DNA of 64,000 nt, taken from NCBI RefSeq assembly GCF_003999995.1, contig NZ_RJAD01000002.1, positions 248,001 to 312,000 on the forward strand, read 5' to 3'. The position numbers were made by a program, and so were the translations under genes. The stretch comes from Microbacterium sulfonylureivorans. GTDB taxonomy: Bacteria; Actinomycetota; Actinomycetes; Actinomycetales; Microbacteriaceae. Numbering within the stretch: the first letter of the stretch is position 1; each line of letters opens with the position of its first letter. Positions 22,769 through 31,251 of the stretch are shown piece after piece. The notes under the pieces were generated by a model. That model was not told the DNA's origin, did not search any database, and worked only from the letters and a program-made list of their open reading frames with translations.

Positions 22769-23068
22769 GTGTCTGAAATCACCTCTGATCTCGTGCGCCA
22801 TCTCGGTGTGCTCGCCCGGATCCAGCTGAGCGACGAGGAGGTCGAGCGCCTCACCGGTCAGCTCGACGTGATCGTCGACAACATCGCGAAGGTGTCGGAG
22901 GTCGCGACCCCCGATGTGGTGGCGACGAGCCACCCGATCGCGCTGGAGAACATTTTCCGCCCCGATGTCGTGGGCGGTCAGCTCACGCGGGAGCAGGTGC
23001 TTCAGAACGCTCCGGATGCCGCGGACGGCCGATTCCGCGTGACCGCGATCCTCGGCGAAGAGCAGTAA
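22769..23068 (+). CDS. gatC: Asp/Glu-tRNA amidotransferase subunit C
   Basis: GatC is the small subunit that wraps around GatA and stabilises the GatCAB complex. The 99-residue protein has the family's N-terminal helix ([20 protein letters not shown]) and the C-terminal RPDVVG and [12 protein letters not shown] segments. The GTG start is defined by the -10 element six bases upstream. gatA follows after eight bases, and the three subunits form one operon that corrects mischarged Glu-tRNA-Gln and Asp-tRNA-Asn. Confidence 0.95.
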   Translation: MSEITSDLVRHLGVLARIQLSDEEVERLTGQLDVIVDNIAKVSEVATPDVVATSHPIALENIFRPDVVGGQLTREQVLQNAPDAADGRFRVTAILGEEQ

Positions 23069-23076
23069 GGACCCTC

Positions 23077-24588
23077 GTGACCGATCTGACGAAGCTGAGC
23101 GCCGCCGCGCTCGCAGACAAGCTCGCCTCGCGGGAGGTCTCGAGCGTGGAGGCCACGCAGGCCCACCTCGACCGCATCGCCGCCGTCGACGGCGATGTGC
23201 ACGCGTTCCTCCACGTGAGCGACCACGCGCTCGAGGTCGCCGCCGACATCGACCGCCGCCGTGCCGCGGGCGAGCAGCTCGGCCCGGTGGCCGGTGTGCC
23301 GCTCGCCATCAAGGACGTGCTCGTCACGACCGACATGCCGTCGACGAGCGGATCGAAGATCCTCGAGGGCTACATGTCGCCCTACGACGCGACGGTCGTC
23401 GCGCGCTCACGCGCGGCCGGCCTCGTTCCGCTCGGCAAGACGAACATGGACGAGTTCGCGATGGGCTCGTCCACCGAGCACTCCGCGTACGGTCCGACCC
23501 GGAATCCGTGGGATCTCGACCGTATCCCCGGCGGATCGGGCGGTGGCTCCGCCGCCGCCGTCGCCGCGTTCGAGGCTCCGCTGGCTCTCGGGTCCGACAC
23601 CGGCGGCTCGATCCGCCAGCCGGCGCACGTCACCGGCACCGTCGGCCTCAAGCCCACGTACGGCGGCGTCAGCCGATACGGCGCGATCGCTCTCGCCTCG
23701 AGCCTCGACCAGGTCGGCCCCGTCACCCGCACCGTCCTCGACGCCGGACTGCTGCACGACGTGATCGGCGGCCACGACCCGCACGACGCGACGTCGCTCG
23801 CCGACGCCTGGCCGTCGTTCGCCGACGCCGCCCGTGACGGCGCCCGCGGCGACGTGCTCAAGGGACTCAAGGTCGGTGTCATCAAGGAGCTCCCCGACGC
23901 CGGCTTCCAGCCCGGAGTCTCTGCCTCGTTCCGCGGCGCTCTCCGCGCGATGGAGGCGCACGGTGCCGAGATCGTCGAGATCAGCGCACCGCACTTCGAG
24001 TACGGCGTCGCCGCCTACTACCTGATCCTCCCCGCCGAGGCATCCAGCAATCTCGCCAAGTTCGACTCGGTGCGGTTCGGCCTGCGGCTCGATGTCCCCG
24101 GCGGAACGGTCGAGGATGTCATGGCGAAGACCCGTGACGCCGGGTTCGGCGACGAGGTCAAGCGCCGCATCATCCTCGGCACCTACGCCCTGTCGGCCGG
24201 CTACTACGACGCCTACTACGGCTCCGCGCAGAAGGTACGCACCCTCATCCAGCAGGATTTCGACAACGCCTTCGCGGCGGTGGACGTCATCGCGACCCCG
24301 TCGGCTCCGACGACCGCGTTCAAGCTCGGCGAGAAGATCGACGACCCGATGCAGATGTACCTCAACGATGTGACGACCATCCCGGCGAACCTCGCCGGCG
24401 TTCCGGGCATCTCGATCCCGTCGGGGCTCGCCGACGAGGACGGGCTGCCCGTCGGCATCCAGTTCCTGGCGCCCGCACGCGAGGACGCGCGCCTGTACCG
24501 CGTCGGCGCCGCCCTCGAAGCGGTGCTCGTCGACTCGTGGGGCGCGCCGCTGCTGGACCGCGCACCGATCCTCGGAGGGGCACGCTGA
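23077..24588 (+). CDS. gatA: Asp/Glu-tRNA amidotransferase subunit A
   Basis: GatA is the amidase subunit that releases ammonia from glutamine. The 503-residue protein carries the Ser-cisSer-Lys triad of the amidase signature family: Lys79 in AIKDVLVT, the cis-Ser in [12 protein letters not shown] (about residue 156) and the nucleophile in [11 protein letters not shown] (about 178). The C-terminal [15 protein letters not shown] is conserved. The start is the GTG at 23077 after a weak AAGGA. It overlaps gatB by one base (TGATG). Confidence 0.97.
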   Translation: MTDLTKLSAAALADKLASREVSSVEATQAHLDRIAAVDGDVHAFLHVSDHALEVAADIDRRRAAGEQLGPVAGVPLAIKDVLVTTDMPSTSGSKILEGYMSPYDATVVARSRAAGLVPLGKTNMDEFAMGSSTEHSAYGPTRNPWDLDRIPGGSGGGSAAAVAAFEAPLALGSDTGGSIRQPAHVTGTVGLKPTYGGVSRYGAIALASSLDQVGPVTRTVLDAGLLHDVIGGHDPHDATSLADAWPSFADAARDGARGDVLKGLKVGVIKELPDAGFQPGVSASFRGALRAMEAHGAEIVEISAPHFEYGVAAYYLILPAEASSNLAKFDSVRFGLRLDVPGGTVEDVMAKTRDAGFGDEVKRRIILGTYALSAGYYDAYYGSAQKVRTLIQQDFDNAFAAVDVIATPSAPTTAFKLGEKIDDPMQMYLNDVTTIPANLAGVPGISIPSGLADEDGLPVGIQFLAPAREDARLYRVGAALEAVLVDSWGAPLLDRAPILGGAR

Positions 24589-26105
24589 TGGCCAAGGACA
24601 AGCTGCTGGACTTCGACAAGGCCCTCGAGCTGTACGAGCCGGTGCTCGGCTTCGAGGTGCACGTCGAGCTCAACACCAGGACGAAGATGTTCTCAGGTGC
24701 GGCCAACCCCGCCCACATCGACAACCACGGCGCCGAGCCGAACACGCTCGTCGCACCCGTCGACATGGGTCTGCCCGGGTCGCTCCCGACGGTCAACGCC
24801 GAGGCCGTGAAGTTCTCGATCAGCCTCGGGCTCGCGCTCGGGTGCTCGATCGCGCCCTCGAGCCGGTTCGCGCGGAAGAACTACTTCTACCCCGACCTCG
24901 GCAAGAACTACCAGATCTCCCAGTACGACGAGCCCATCGCCTTCGAGGGCTCCGTCGACGTCGAGCTGTCCGACGGCACGGTGGTCACTGTCCCGATCGA
25001 GCGCGCACACATGGAAGAGGATGCCGGAAAGCTCACGCACGTCGGTGGCTCGACCGGGCGCATCCAGGGCGCCGAGTACTCGCTCGTCGACTACAACCGC
25101 GCCGGAGTGCCGCTCGTCGAGATCGTCACCAAGCCGATCTTCGGAGCCGAGCACCGCGCACCCGAGATCGCCAAGGCGTACGTGCAGACGATCCGCGACA
25201 TCGTGCTCTCGCTCGGCATCTCGGAGGCGCGCATGGAGCGCGGCAACCTCCGCTGCGATGCGAACGTCTCGCTGCGCCCGCGCGGTCAGGAGAAGCTCGG
25301 CACGCGCACCGAGACGAAGAACGTCAACTCGATGCGCTCCGTCGAGCGCGCCGTCCGCTACGAGATCCAGCGCCAGGCGGCCATCCTCGCCGCCGGGGGC
25401 ACGATCATCCAGGAGACGCGCCACTGGCACGAGGACACCGGCACGACCTCGCCCGGTCGTCCGAAGTCCGACGCCGATGACTACCGCTACTTCCCCGAGC
25501 CCGACCTGCTGCCGGTCGCTCCGAGCATCGAGCTGATCGAGGAGCTCCGTGCCGCTCTGCCGGAGCCTCCGTCCGCTCGCCGCCGGCGGCTCAAGGCCGA
25601 CTGGGGCTTCGCCGACATCGAGTTCCAGGGAGTCGTCAACAGCGGCCTGCTCGCCGAAGTCGAGGCGACCGTCGCCGCGGGCGCGACACCGGCGGCCGCA
25701 CGCAAGTGGTGGACGGGCGAGATCGCCCGCATCGCGAACGCCGAGGGGCGCGAAGCATCCGATCTCGCCACCCCCGCGGATGTCGCGGCCCTGCAGGTCC
25801 TCGTCGACTCGGGGGCGCTGAACGACAAGCTCGCGCGCCAGGTGCTCGAAGGGGTCATCGCCGGCGAGGGAACGCCGCAGGAGGTCGTCGACGCCCGTGG
25901 TCTGGCCGTCGTCTCTGACGACGGCGCCCTGATCGCGGCGATCGACGAGGCGCTCGCGTCGCAGCCCGACGTGCTCGAGAAGATCCGCGACGGCAAGGTG
26001 CAGGCGGCCGGGGCCGTCATCGGCGCCGTGATGAAGGCGATGAAGGGCCAGGCGGACGCCGCGCGCGTGCGTGAGCTGGTACTGGAGCGCGCATCGGCGT
26101 CCTGA
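24588..26105 (+). CDS. gatB: Asp/Glu-tRNA amidotransferase subunit B
   Basis: GatB binds the mischarged tRNA, phosphorylates the acyl group and receives ammonia from GatA. The protein is 505 residues. Near the N-terminus it has [17 protein letters not shown], and later [18 protein letters not shown] and the GatB signature [18 protein letters not shown] (about residue 165). The C-terminal YqeY-like tRNA-binding domain ends in [19 protein letters not shown]. The ATG at 24588 overlaps the gatA stop, so translation is coupled. Confidence 0.97.
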   Translation: MAKDKLLDFDKALELYEPVLGFEVHVELNTRTKMFSGAANPAHIDNHGAEPNTLVAPVDMGLPGSLPTVNAEAVKFSISLGLALGCSIAPSSRFARKNYFYPDLGKNYQISQYDEPIAFEGSVDVELSDGTVVTVPIERAHMEEDAGKLTHVGGSTGRIQGAEYSLVDYNRAGVPLVEIVTKPIFGAEHRAPEIAKAYVQTIRDIVLSLGISEARMERGNLRCDANVSLRPRGQEKLGTRTETKNVNSMRSVERAVRYEIQRQAAILAAGGTIIQETRHWHEDTGTTSPGRPKSDADDYRYFPEPDLLPVAPSIELIEELRAALPEPPSARRRRLKADWGFADIEFQGVVNSGLLAEVEATVAAGATPAAARKWWTGEIARIANAEGREASDLATPADVAALQVLVDSGALNDKLARQVLEGVIAGEGTPQEVVDARGLAVVSDDGALIAAIDEALASQPDVLEKIRDGKVQAAGAVIGAVMKAMKGQADAARVRELVLERASAS

Positions 26106-26123
26106 GCCGGTCGGGGCGCAGGC

Positions 26124-26513
26124 TCAACCGACGAAGGCGACGGCGCTGATCTCGACGAGTGCGCCCTCGGGGCCGAGGTCTGCGACCTGGAGCACCGTGA
26201 CGGCGGCAGGATGCGGGCCCCACACCTCACCGACCACCGGGAAGGCGGCGGCGATGTCGGCGGGCGCGACGAGGTTGACGTTCATCGTGACCGCATCCGC
26301 GGGCGTCGCCCCGGACGCCTCGAGGACGGCGAGGACGTTCCGCAGCGCCTGACGCGTCTGGCCGGGCAGATCGTCGGAGACGACCCTGCCGTCGCCGTCG
26401 ACGCCGTTCTGGCCGCCGACGAACACGAAGCGCCCGGGGCCCTCCACGATCACCCCCTGGCTGAAGGCGGGGTTCTTGTGCAGCGAGTCGGGATTCACAT
26501 GCGTGACGGGCAT
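26124..26513 (-). CDS. RidA/YjgF-family protein lacking the catalytic arginine
   Basis: A 129-residue chorismate-mutase-like trimeric fold protein. FVFVGGQNGVDGDGRVV, QTRQALRNVLAVLEASG and ALVEISAVAF are family motifs. RidA hydrolyses reactive imines using an arginine in a PARxTV motif. Here the corresponding stretch reads HPAAVTVLQV, so the arginine is replaced by alanine. This places it among Rid subfamilies without demonstrated imine deaminase activity. The start at 26513 has GAGAGGAG upstream. It is convergent with gatB and divergent from dinB. Confidence 0.88.
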   Translation of the reverse strand: MPVTHVNPDSLHKNPAFSQGVIVEGPGRFVFVGGQNGVDGDGRVVSDDLPGQTRQALRNVLAVLEASGATPADAVTMNVNLVAPADIAAAFPVVGEVWGPHPAAVTVLQVADLGPEGALVEISAVAFVG

Positions 26514-26643
26514 GTCGATGCTCCTCTCATCTGAGTGCGGATCGGCGGTGCGCGCTCCGCGGGTGACGGACGACTTCCGCCCGCAGACCAGGCTGGCACC
26601 GGCCTCCGACACGCCGACAGAGGTGGACGTCGGAGGGAAGGGG

Positions 26644-26649
26644 GAGAAT
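26644..26649 (+). promoter_or_regulatory. Possible -10 element of dinB
   Basis: GAGAAT six bases before the ATG at 26656. It departs from TANNNT at the first base but sits at the exact distance seen at the leaderless starts. A LexA box was looked for in the 142-base gap and not seen. Confidence 0.3.
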
Positions 26650-26655
26650 CGGGAG

Positions 26656-27921
26656 ATGGGACGCGGCGACGGAACGGGGCGCATCGTCTCAGCCGACGAC
26701 GCCGACGATGCCGGCACGGGGATCCTCCATGTCGACATGGACGCCTTCTACGCTTCTGTCGAGCAGCTCGACGATCCGTCGCTGGGGGGCAAGCCGATCA
26801 TCATCGGAGCGCCCGACGGCCGGTCGGTGGTCTCCAGCGCCTCGTACGAGGCGCGGCGGTACGGCGTGCGCTCCGCGATGCCGGTCGGTCAGGCGCTGCG
26901 GCTCTGCCCGACGGCGATCGTCGTGCAGCCGCATTTCGACCGCTACCTCGAACTGTCCGGCCAGGTGATGCGCATCTTCCGCGACGTGACCCCGCTCGTC
27001 GAGCCGCTGTCGATCGACGAGGCATTCCTCGACGTGAGGGGCGTGCGCCGCCTGTGGGGGAGCCCCGGTGTCATCGCACGCTCGCTGCGAGCCCGCGTCC
27101 TCGACGAGACGGGGTTGACGTGCTCCATCGGAGTGGCCGCCACGAAGCACGTCGCGAAGATGGCGTCGACGATCAGCAAGCCCGACGGGCTGCTGATCGT
27201 TCCCGAGGGCGAGACGGCTGCGTTCCTCGCGCCGCGGTCGGTGCGAGCGTTGTGGGGAGTCGGACCGAAGGCGGCAGAGTCGCTCGAGGGACGCGGCATC
27301 CACACTGTCGCCGACGTGCTCGATACGCCCCGTGACGTGCTCGCCCGGGCGCTCGGCCCGGCGATGGGCGACCGCATCTGGAACCTCGCGCGCGGGATGG
27401 ACGCCCGGGCGGTCGACACACACCGCGTGGAGAAGAGCGTCGGACACGAAGAGACGTTCCACGACGACATCGCCGATCCGGTCATCCTCCGGTCCGAGCT
27501 TCGTCGCCTCGCAGACCGGGTCGGCGCGAGACTGCGGACCGGCGGCTGGGAGGCTTCCACGATCGCGATCAAGGTCCGCTTCGCCGACTTCTCGACGATC
27601 TCGCGATCGCAGACCCTTCCCGAGCCGACCGCGGTCGGTCAGCGGATCGGGGATGCCGCGCACGACCTGTTCTCGTCGGTCGAGCGCCCGCTGCCGGTGA
27701 GGCTGATCGGCGTACGCGCCGAGAAGCTCCGCCCCAGCGGGTCGGCGCCGCTCGCGCTCTGGGACGACGACGCCGAGTGGCGACGCATCGAGGACGCGCT
27801 CGATGGAGCTGCGGCCAAGTTCGGTCGCGGCGCCGTCACCCGGGCGACGCTGCTGGGCAAGGCTCGCGGCGGCGGCACTCTGCCGTCGAGTCCGCCGCCG
27901 CCGAAGCTCGACCAGGGCTGA
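26656..27921 (+). CDS. dinB: DNA polymerase IV (Y family)
   Basis: A translesion DNA polymerase of 421 residues. HVDMDAFYASVEQLDD (about residues 25-40) provides the first metal-binding aspartate and the steric gate, and LSIDEAFLDV (about 117-126) provides the second acidic pair. TCSIGVAATKHVAKMAS, the helix-hairpin-helix around LWGVGPKAAESL and the little-finger domain (HEETFHDDI) follow. The C-terminal 70 residues are hydrophilic, and I see no clear beta-clamp peptide of the QL(S/D)LF type. Several upstream in-frame starts exist. I chose 26656 because it leaves a short tail before HVDMDAF. Confidence 0.93.
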   Translation: MGRGDGTGRIVSADDADDAGTGILHVDMDAFYASVEQLDDPSLGGKPIIIGAPDGRSVVSSASYEARRYGVRSAMPVGQALRLCPTAIVVQPHFDRYLELSGQVMRIFRDVTPLVEPLSIDEAFLDVRGVRRLWGSPGVIARSLRARVLDETGLTCSIGVAATKHVAKMASTISKPDGLLIVPEGETAAFLAPRSVRALWGVGPKAAESLEGRGIHTVADVLDTPRDVLARALGPAMGDRIWNLARGMDARAVDTHRVEKSVGHEETFHDDIADPVILRSELRRLADRVGARLRTGGWEASTIAIKVRFADFSTISRSQTLPEPTAVGQRIGDAAHDLFSSVERPLPVRLIGVRAEKLRPSGSAPLALWDDDAEWRRIEDALDGAAAKFGRGAVTRATLLGKARGGGTLPSSPPPPKLDQG

Positions 27922-27941
27922 CACCCGCCGCCCCCGACGGG

Positions 27942-27947
27942 TAGCGT
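27942..27947 (+). promoter_or_regulatory. Leaderless-type -10 element of the GerW-like gene
   Basis: TAGCGT six bases before the ATG at 27954, without a Shine-Dalgarno site. Confidence 0.55.
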
Positions 27948-27953
27948 GGACCC

Positions 27954-28274
27954 ATGCCCAACATCGCACTCGAGCTCGGCAAGCAGTCGGCGTCCTTCGG
28001 AGTCAAGAGCGCCTACGGCGAGCAGCAGGATGTCGACGGCATCCGTGTCATCCCGGTGGCCCTCACGTGGTCGGGCTTCGGCGGGGGGTCCGACGAGAGC
28101 GGCAACGGCGGAGGCGGTGGCGGCGGCTGGGCGATCCCGCTCGGCGCCTACGTCCGTCGGGGCGACGACCTGAGGTTCGAGCCGAACGTCGTATCGCTCC
28201 TCGCGGTGGCGATCCCGTTCGTCTTCTTCGCCGGTCGCGCGCTCAGCCGTGTCATCCGCGCCCTCAAGAAGTAA
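27954..28274 (+). CDS. GerW (YtfJ)-like protein
   Basis: A 106-residue protein. The pattern VDGIRVIPVALTWSGFGGG, then a glycine run, IPLGAYV and FEPNVVSLLAVAIP, resembles the GerW/YtfJ family, first described from Bacillus spores but common in non-sporulating actinobacteria. A hydrophobic segment (residues about 81-96) and a basic tail RALSRVIRALKK suggest membrane association at the C-terminus. Function in vegetative actinobacteria is unknown. The family assignment rests on pattern recognition only. The 3' end overlaps the next gene by 26 bases. Confidence 0.65.
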   Translation: MPNIALELGKQSASFGVKSAYGEQQDVDGIRVIPVALTWSGFGGGSDESGNGGGGGGGWAIPLGAYVRRGDDLRFEPNVVSLLAVAIPFVFFAGRALSRVIRALKK

Positions 28275-28842
28275 CCCCGACCCGGTCGCCCATTCGCTCG
28301 ATGCTGCGGCGTCGAGCGTCATCGGTGCGATCACGGGTGTGGGGGCGGCGAATCCGGTCGTGCTGATCGATGGTCGCAGCGGCGCGGGCAAGACCTCGCT
28401 CGCTCATGCCCTGGTCGCGCGTTGGCCGATCGCGGGTCGCGTGCAGTTGGTCGCTCTGGACTCGATCTATCCCGGGTGGGACGGCCTCGACGAGGGCGTC
28501 GAGCTCGCCCGCGAGCAGATCCTGATGCCGCATGCGCGCGGCCTGATCGGCGTATGGCAGAGGTGGGACTGGGATGCCGCAGTCCCCGCCGAGGCTCACG
28601 CGGTCGATCCGTCGCTGCCGCTGGTCGTCGAAGGATCCGGCCTCCTGACGCCGGCGACGGCGCGTCTGGGGGACGTGCGGGTCTGGCTGGATTCACCGGC
28701 CCCGTCGCGCAAGACGCGCGCGCTGAATCGTGACGGTGACACCTACCGGCCCCACTGGGAGCAGTGGGCGCGGCAGGAGGATCGCCACGTCACCCGCGAC
28801 GGACCGACCCGGCTTGCCACGCACGTCTTCGCGATCCCGTGA
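28249..28842 (+). CDS. Small P-loop ATP-binding protein (uridine-kinase-like)
   Basis: A 197-residue protein with a clear Walker A motif IDGRSGAGKTSLAH at about residues 40-53, LVALDSIYPGWDGL where nucleoside kinases have their substrate aspartate, and VVEGSGLLTP like the Walker B strand. RALNRDGDTYRPHWEQW forms a lid-like basic segment. It resembles actinobacterial proteins described loosely as ATP-binding or uridine-kinase-like. The phosphate acceptor is unknown. The start is uncertain: the GTG at 28249 overlaps the upstream gene by 26 bases and lacks a good Shine-Dalgarno site, but no better in-frame start precedes the P-loop. Confidence 0.7.
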   Translation: MSSAPSRSNPDPVAHSLDAAASSVIGAITGVGAANPVVLIDGRSGAGKTSLAHALVARWPIAGRVQLVALDSIYPGWDGLDEGVELAREQILMPHARGLIGVWQRWDWDAAVPAEAHAVDPSLPLVVEGSGLLTPATARLGDVRVWLDSPAPSRKTRALNRDGDTYRPHWEQWARQEDRHVTRDGPTRLATHVFAIP

Positions 28843-29334
28843 TCAGGCGTCGCCGTCCATCGCCGTGACGAGCCCGTCGAGCCGGTAGCCGAGCCAGTCG
28901 TAGATGCCGAATCGCGGATCGCCCGCGTCGTGACCGTCTGCGTGGACGACTCCCAGTCGCGTCGCCAGGACGAGTCGGACCGCGGCCAGCGTGCGAAGCC
29001 ATGAACCCGCCTCCGAAGGCGTCAGCTCGATCGTGACGACCTCGAGGAGGGCCGGGTCGTCGAGGTCGTCGGGGAGTTCAGCGGTGTCGGAGAGAGTCGC
29101 CAGCACGACGGCGGCGTCGTCACGACGACGGTCGAGCAGATCGGCTTCGGTCAGCCGGCGGAACTCGGCGGCGGATTCGACGTCATCGTAGGCATCCGGG
29201 ACGAGACGTGCGATCGCCGGATCGTCGCCGTCGGACGCGGCGCCGTCGACCAGCTCTGCGAACTGGGTCACCAGCGCGGCGAGGTGCGCGGCCTCGAGTC
29301 GGGTGAGCTCGAGCACGATCGAGCGGGCGGTCAC
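28843..29334 (-). CDS. DUF2017 family protein
   Basis: A 163-residue soluble, acidic protein. It begins with a short hydrophobic segment (SIVLELTRLEAAHLAALV), has an acidic middle (RLVPDAYDDVESAAEFRRLT) and ends with FGIYDWLGYRLDGLVTAM. This pattern and the position directly after clpS fit DUF2017, a family that follows clpS in many actinobacteria and may act in N-end-rule proteolysis. No catalytic residues are evident. The GTG start overlaps the clpS stop (GTGA), so translation is coupled. Confidence 0.75.
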   Translation of the reverse strand: MTARSIVLELTRLEAAHLAALVTQFAELVDGAASDGDDPAIARLVPDAYDDVESAAEFRRLTEADLLDRRRDDAAVVLATLSDTAELPDDLDDPALLEVVTIELTPSEAGSWLRTLAAVRLVLATRLGVVHADGHDAGDPRFGIYDWLGYRLDGLVTAMDGDA

Positions 29335-29630
29335 TGGGGCGCCTGCCGCACGGTGGCCCAGAGCCCGTAATCGTGCATCGCCCGCGTGTGGAGTTCCATC
29401 TGCTCGCGCGCCCCTTCCGCAACGACGGCGTGGCCGTCGTTGTGGACGGCGAGCATGAGTCTCTCCGCATCCGCTCGCGCGTAGCCGAAGTACTCGCGGA
29501 AGACATGCGTCACGTAGCTCATCAGGTTGACCGGATCGTCCCACACCACGGTCTGCCACGGACGCTGTGGAGCGATCCGCTCGCGCAGGTCGACAGCCTG
29601 ATCGACGTCGGGCGTCGTGAGCGCGACCAT
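29331..29630 (-). CDS. clpS: ATP-dependent Clp protease adaptor
   Basis: ClpS delivers N-degron substrates to ClpC or ClpA. The 99-residue protein has the core WQTVVWDDPVNLMSYVTHVFREYFGY, in which DDPVN binds the primary destabilising residue, and AVHNDGHAVV and MELHTRAMHDYGLWA, which shape the pocket. The length is typical. Its start overlaps the stop of the upstream metallopeptidase gene (TGATG), and DUF2017 overlaps at the other end, so all three are one translational unit. Confidence 0.93.
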   Translation of the reverse strand: MVALTTPDVDQAVDLRERIAPQRPWQTVVWDDPVNLMSYVTHVFREYFGYARADAERLMLAVHNDGHAVVAEGAREQMELHTRAMHDYGLWATVRQAPQ

Positions 29631-29980
29631 CACGCCCACCCCAGCTCGTGGAGCCTGTCGTCGTCGATTCCGTAGAAATGGGCGATCTCGTGCACGAGCG
29701 TCGTGTGCAGCTCGTCGCGGAGTGCGTCCTCGTCGTCGCAGACGGCCAGATGCGCCTCGCGGTACACGATGATGCGGTCGGGAAGCTCGCCGATGCCGTA
29801 CCGATCGCGTTCGGTGAGCGCCCAGCCGTCGTAGAGACCCAGCAGATCGAGGCTGCCGTCCTCGGAGCGGTCTTCGACCACGAACACGACGTTGTCGAGC
29901 CCCTCGACCATGTCGTCGGGGAGGAGGTCCAGCTCGTCGATCACGAGCTGCTCGAAGGCCGCGGCGTCCATCTCCATCAT
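29630..29980 (-). CDS. Minimal zincin metallopeptidase
   Basis: A 116-residue protein with HEIAHFYGIDDDRLHELGW near the C-terminus: the HExxH zinc motif, followed by a downstream acid and histidine. It belongs to the small metallopeptidase family (zincin_1 type) found beside clpS in actinobacteria. RIIVYREAHLAVCDDEDALRDEL is a family-typical linker. No signal sequence, so cytoplasmic. The start may be 29980 or 29977. GCGAGG lies upstream. The tRNA-His gene ends only 22 bases upstream on the same strand, so a joint transcript is possible. The substrate is unknown. Confidence 0.85.
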   Translation of the reverse strand: MMEMDAAAFEQLVIDELDLLPDDMVEGLDNVVFVVEDRSEDGSLDLLGLYDGWALTERDRYGIGELPDRIIVYREAHLAVCDDEDALRDELHTTLVHEIAHFYGIDDDRLHELGWA

Positions 29981-30002
29981 GATGCCTCGCCTGACCGAAA
30001 CT

Positions 30003-30079
30003 TGGGGTGAGTAACGGGGCTCGAACCCGCGACATCGGCCACCACAAGGCCGCGCTCTACCAACTGAGCTATACCCACC
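30003..30079 (-). tRNA. tRNA-His (GTG)
   Basis: Complete cloverleaf with a seven-pair acceptor stem plus the extra G at position -1 facing C73, as tRNA-His requires. The anticodon loop holds GTG, the T-loop is TTCGAGC, and CCA is encoded (30003-30005). A GAGAAT hexamer at 30110-30115 on the minus strand could be its -10. Confidence 0.95.
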
Positions 30080-30115
30080 ATGTCTCCCGCCTGAACGGGC
30101 AACCAGAAGATTCTC

Positions 30116-30742
30116 TCACACCTCAGGGGCGAAGAGCGACACGGCTGCAGCCGCGGCTGCGCGCGCGCCGTCACTGGTCGGACCGGGCTCGGGCACGAAC
30201 ACCGACTGGCGGTAGTACGCGAGCTCGCGGATCGATTCGAGGATGTCGGCGAGCGCCCGGTGCCCGCCGTCTTTCGCCGGGGCGTGGATGTACGCGCGCG
30301 GGTACCAGCGGCGGGCGAGCTCCTTGATGCTCGACACGTCGACGTTGCGATAGTGGAGCCAGTGATCGATGCGGGGCATGTACTTGGCGAGGAACATGCG
30401 GTCGGTGCCGATCGTGTTGCCGGCGAGCGGCGCCTTGCCTTCGAGCGGAACGAACTGCTGGATGTACTCGAGAGCCTGGAACTCGGCATCCGCGACGCTC
30501 ACGCCGTGCGGGATCTCGTCGAGGAGGCCCGACTTCTCGTGCATCTTCGTGACGAACTCGCTCATGTTGGCGAGTGCCGAGGCGTCGGGCTTGATGACCA
30601 CCTGGAAGCCTGCGTGCAGCGGTCGCAACTCGAAGTCGGTGACCACGACGGCGATCTCGACGAGCTCGTCGACCTCGAGGTCGAGTCCTGTCATCTCGCA
30701 GTCGATCCAGACAAGACGATCGTTCTCGGGTGCCCCCACCAT
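30116..30742 (-). CDS. orn: Oligoribonuclease
   Basis: Orn degrades two- to five-base RNA (and pGpG) to mononucleotides. The 208-residue DEDDh exonuclease has WIDCEMTGLD (Exo I), GNTIGTDRMFLAKYMP (Exo II) and HRALADILESIREL (Exo III with the catalytic histidine). The C-terminal 25 residues are Ala/Pro-rich and variable. I chose MVGAPEND at 30742 because TAGGAT stands exactly seven bases upstream. The two in-frame methionines further upstream lie in or beyond that promoter. Confidence 0.96.
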   Translation of the reverse strand: MVGAPENDRLVWIDCEMTGLDLEVDELVEIAVVVTDFELRPLHAGFQVVIKPDASALANMSEFVTKMHEKSGLLDEIPHGVSVADAEFQALEYIQQFVPLEGKAPLAGNTIGTDRMFLAKYMPRIDHWLHYRNVDVSSIKELARRWYPRAYIHAPAKDGGHRALADILESIRELAYYRQSVFVPEPGPTSDGARAAAAAAVSLFAPEV

Positions 30743-30749
30743 GCGCTCC

Positions 30750-30755
30750 ATCCTA
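30750..30755 (-). promoter_or_regulatory. Leaderless-type -10 element of orn
   Basis: Reads TAGGAT on the minus strand, seven bases before the ATG at 30742. It fixes the orn start. Confidence 0.6.
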
Positions 30756-30806
30756 TTGACGGCCCCAGACGCCGACACTCCGGCAACGACGCCGAAGCCG
30801 TATGTG

Positions 30807-30879
30807 CCCCCCCGGGAGGATTCGAACCCCCGACCTGGCGGGTAGAAACCGCTTGCTCTATCCCCTGAGCTACGGAGGG
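30807..30879 (-). tRNA. tRNA-Arg (TCT)
   Basis: Cloverleaf with acceptor CCCTCCG pairing to CGGGGGG (one T-G pair), anticodon loop TTTCTAC giving anticodon TCT (reads AGA/AGG), and T-loop TTCGAAT. CCA is not encoded. TATAAC at 30895-30900 on the minus strand is a candidate -10. This decodes rare arginine codons in a high-G+C genome. Confidence 0.93.
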
Positions 30880-30949
30880 AAGGGTGAACACCAGGTTATA
30901 GGTTCGCATGACACCTCGGCGGATGCTGGCGCACTCGCCGGTCGCGGCG

Positions 30950-30955
30950 TAGCGT
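30950..30955 (+). promoter_or_regulatory. Candidate -10 of the 70-residue gene
   Basis: TAGCGT, 31 bases before the ATG at 30987, followed by GAAAGGAG as Shine-Dalgarno site. Confidence 0.35.
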
Positions 30956-30986
30956 CGGCAGCGGACGCATCGAAAGGAGTTCTCGC

Positions 30987-31199
30987 ATGAGCACCACCGA
31001 GACGCACCACCCCCTCTGGGTCGCGTATGGACCCTCCGGAGTCGTCGGCAGCATCCGGAAGGGCGACGACGGCTACACCGTCACGATGGCGGGTGCCGAC
31101 GCCTCGGCGGGGAGTTACCCGTCGATGGAGATCGCGAAGAGCGCGCTCCACTCGCGGATGGCCCCCGGCAGCGACTGGCCGGAGTTCCGCGAGCACTGA
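30987..31199 (+). CDS. Conserved-looking 70-residue protein
   Basis: A 70-residue soluble protein with no family I can name. It starts at an ATG seven bases after GAAAGGAG, an unusually good ribosome binding site for this window, so it is likely real. The sequence contains LWVAYGPSGVVGSIRKGDDGYTV and ends in APGSDWPEFREH. The short beta-rich pattern with GYTVTMAG suggests a small globular fold. It stands alone between tRNA-Arg and the YczE gene and ends in a shared terminator. Function unknown. Confidence 0.7.
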   Translation: MSTTETHHPLWVAYGPSGVVGSIRKGDDGYTVTMAGADASAGSYPSMEIAKSALHSRMAPGSDWPEFREH

Positions 31200-31220
31200 C
31201 GGCCCCGAGGACCGTTGACG

Positions 31221-31251
31221 CCGGCGGGCGGGATGCCTGTCCCGCCGCCGG
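31221..31251. terminator. Hairpin between the 70-residue gene and yczE
   Basis: Arms at 31221-31233 and 31240-31251 with one bulged G and a six-base loop, directly beside the yczE stop and 20 bases after the other stop. GC-rich, without a T-run. It sits between two convergent genes. Confidence 0.55.

Noticed and set aside
26514..26655. LexA (SOS) box in front of dinB
   Set aside because: No GAAC-N4-GTTC-like or other actinobacterial SOS box is present in the divergent gap.
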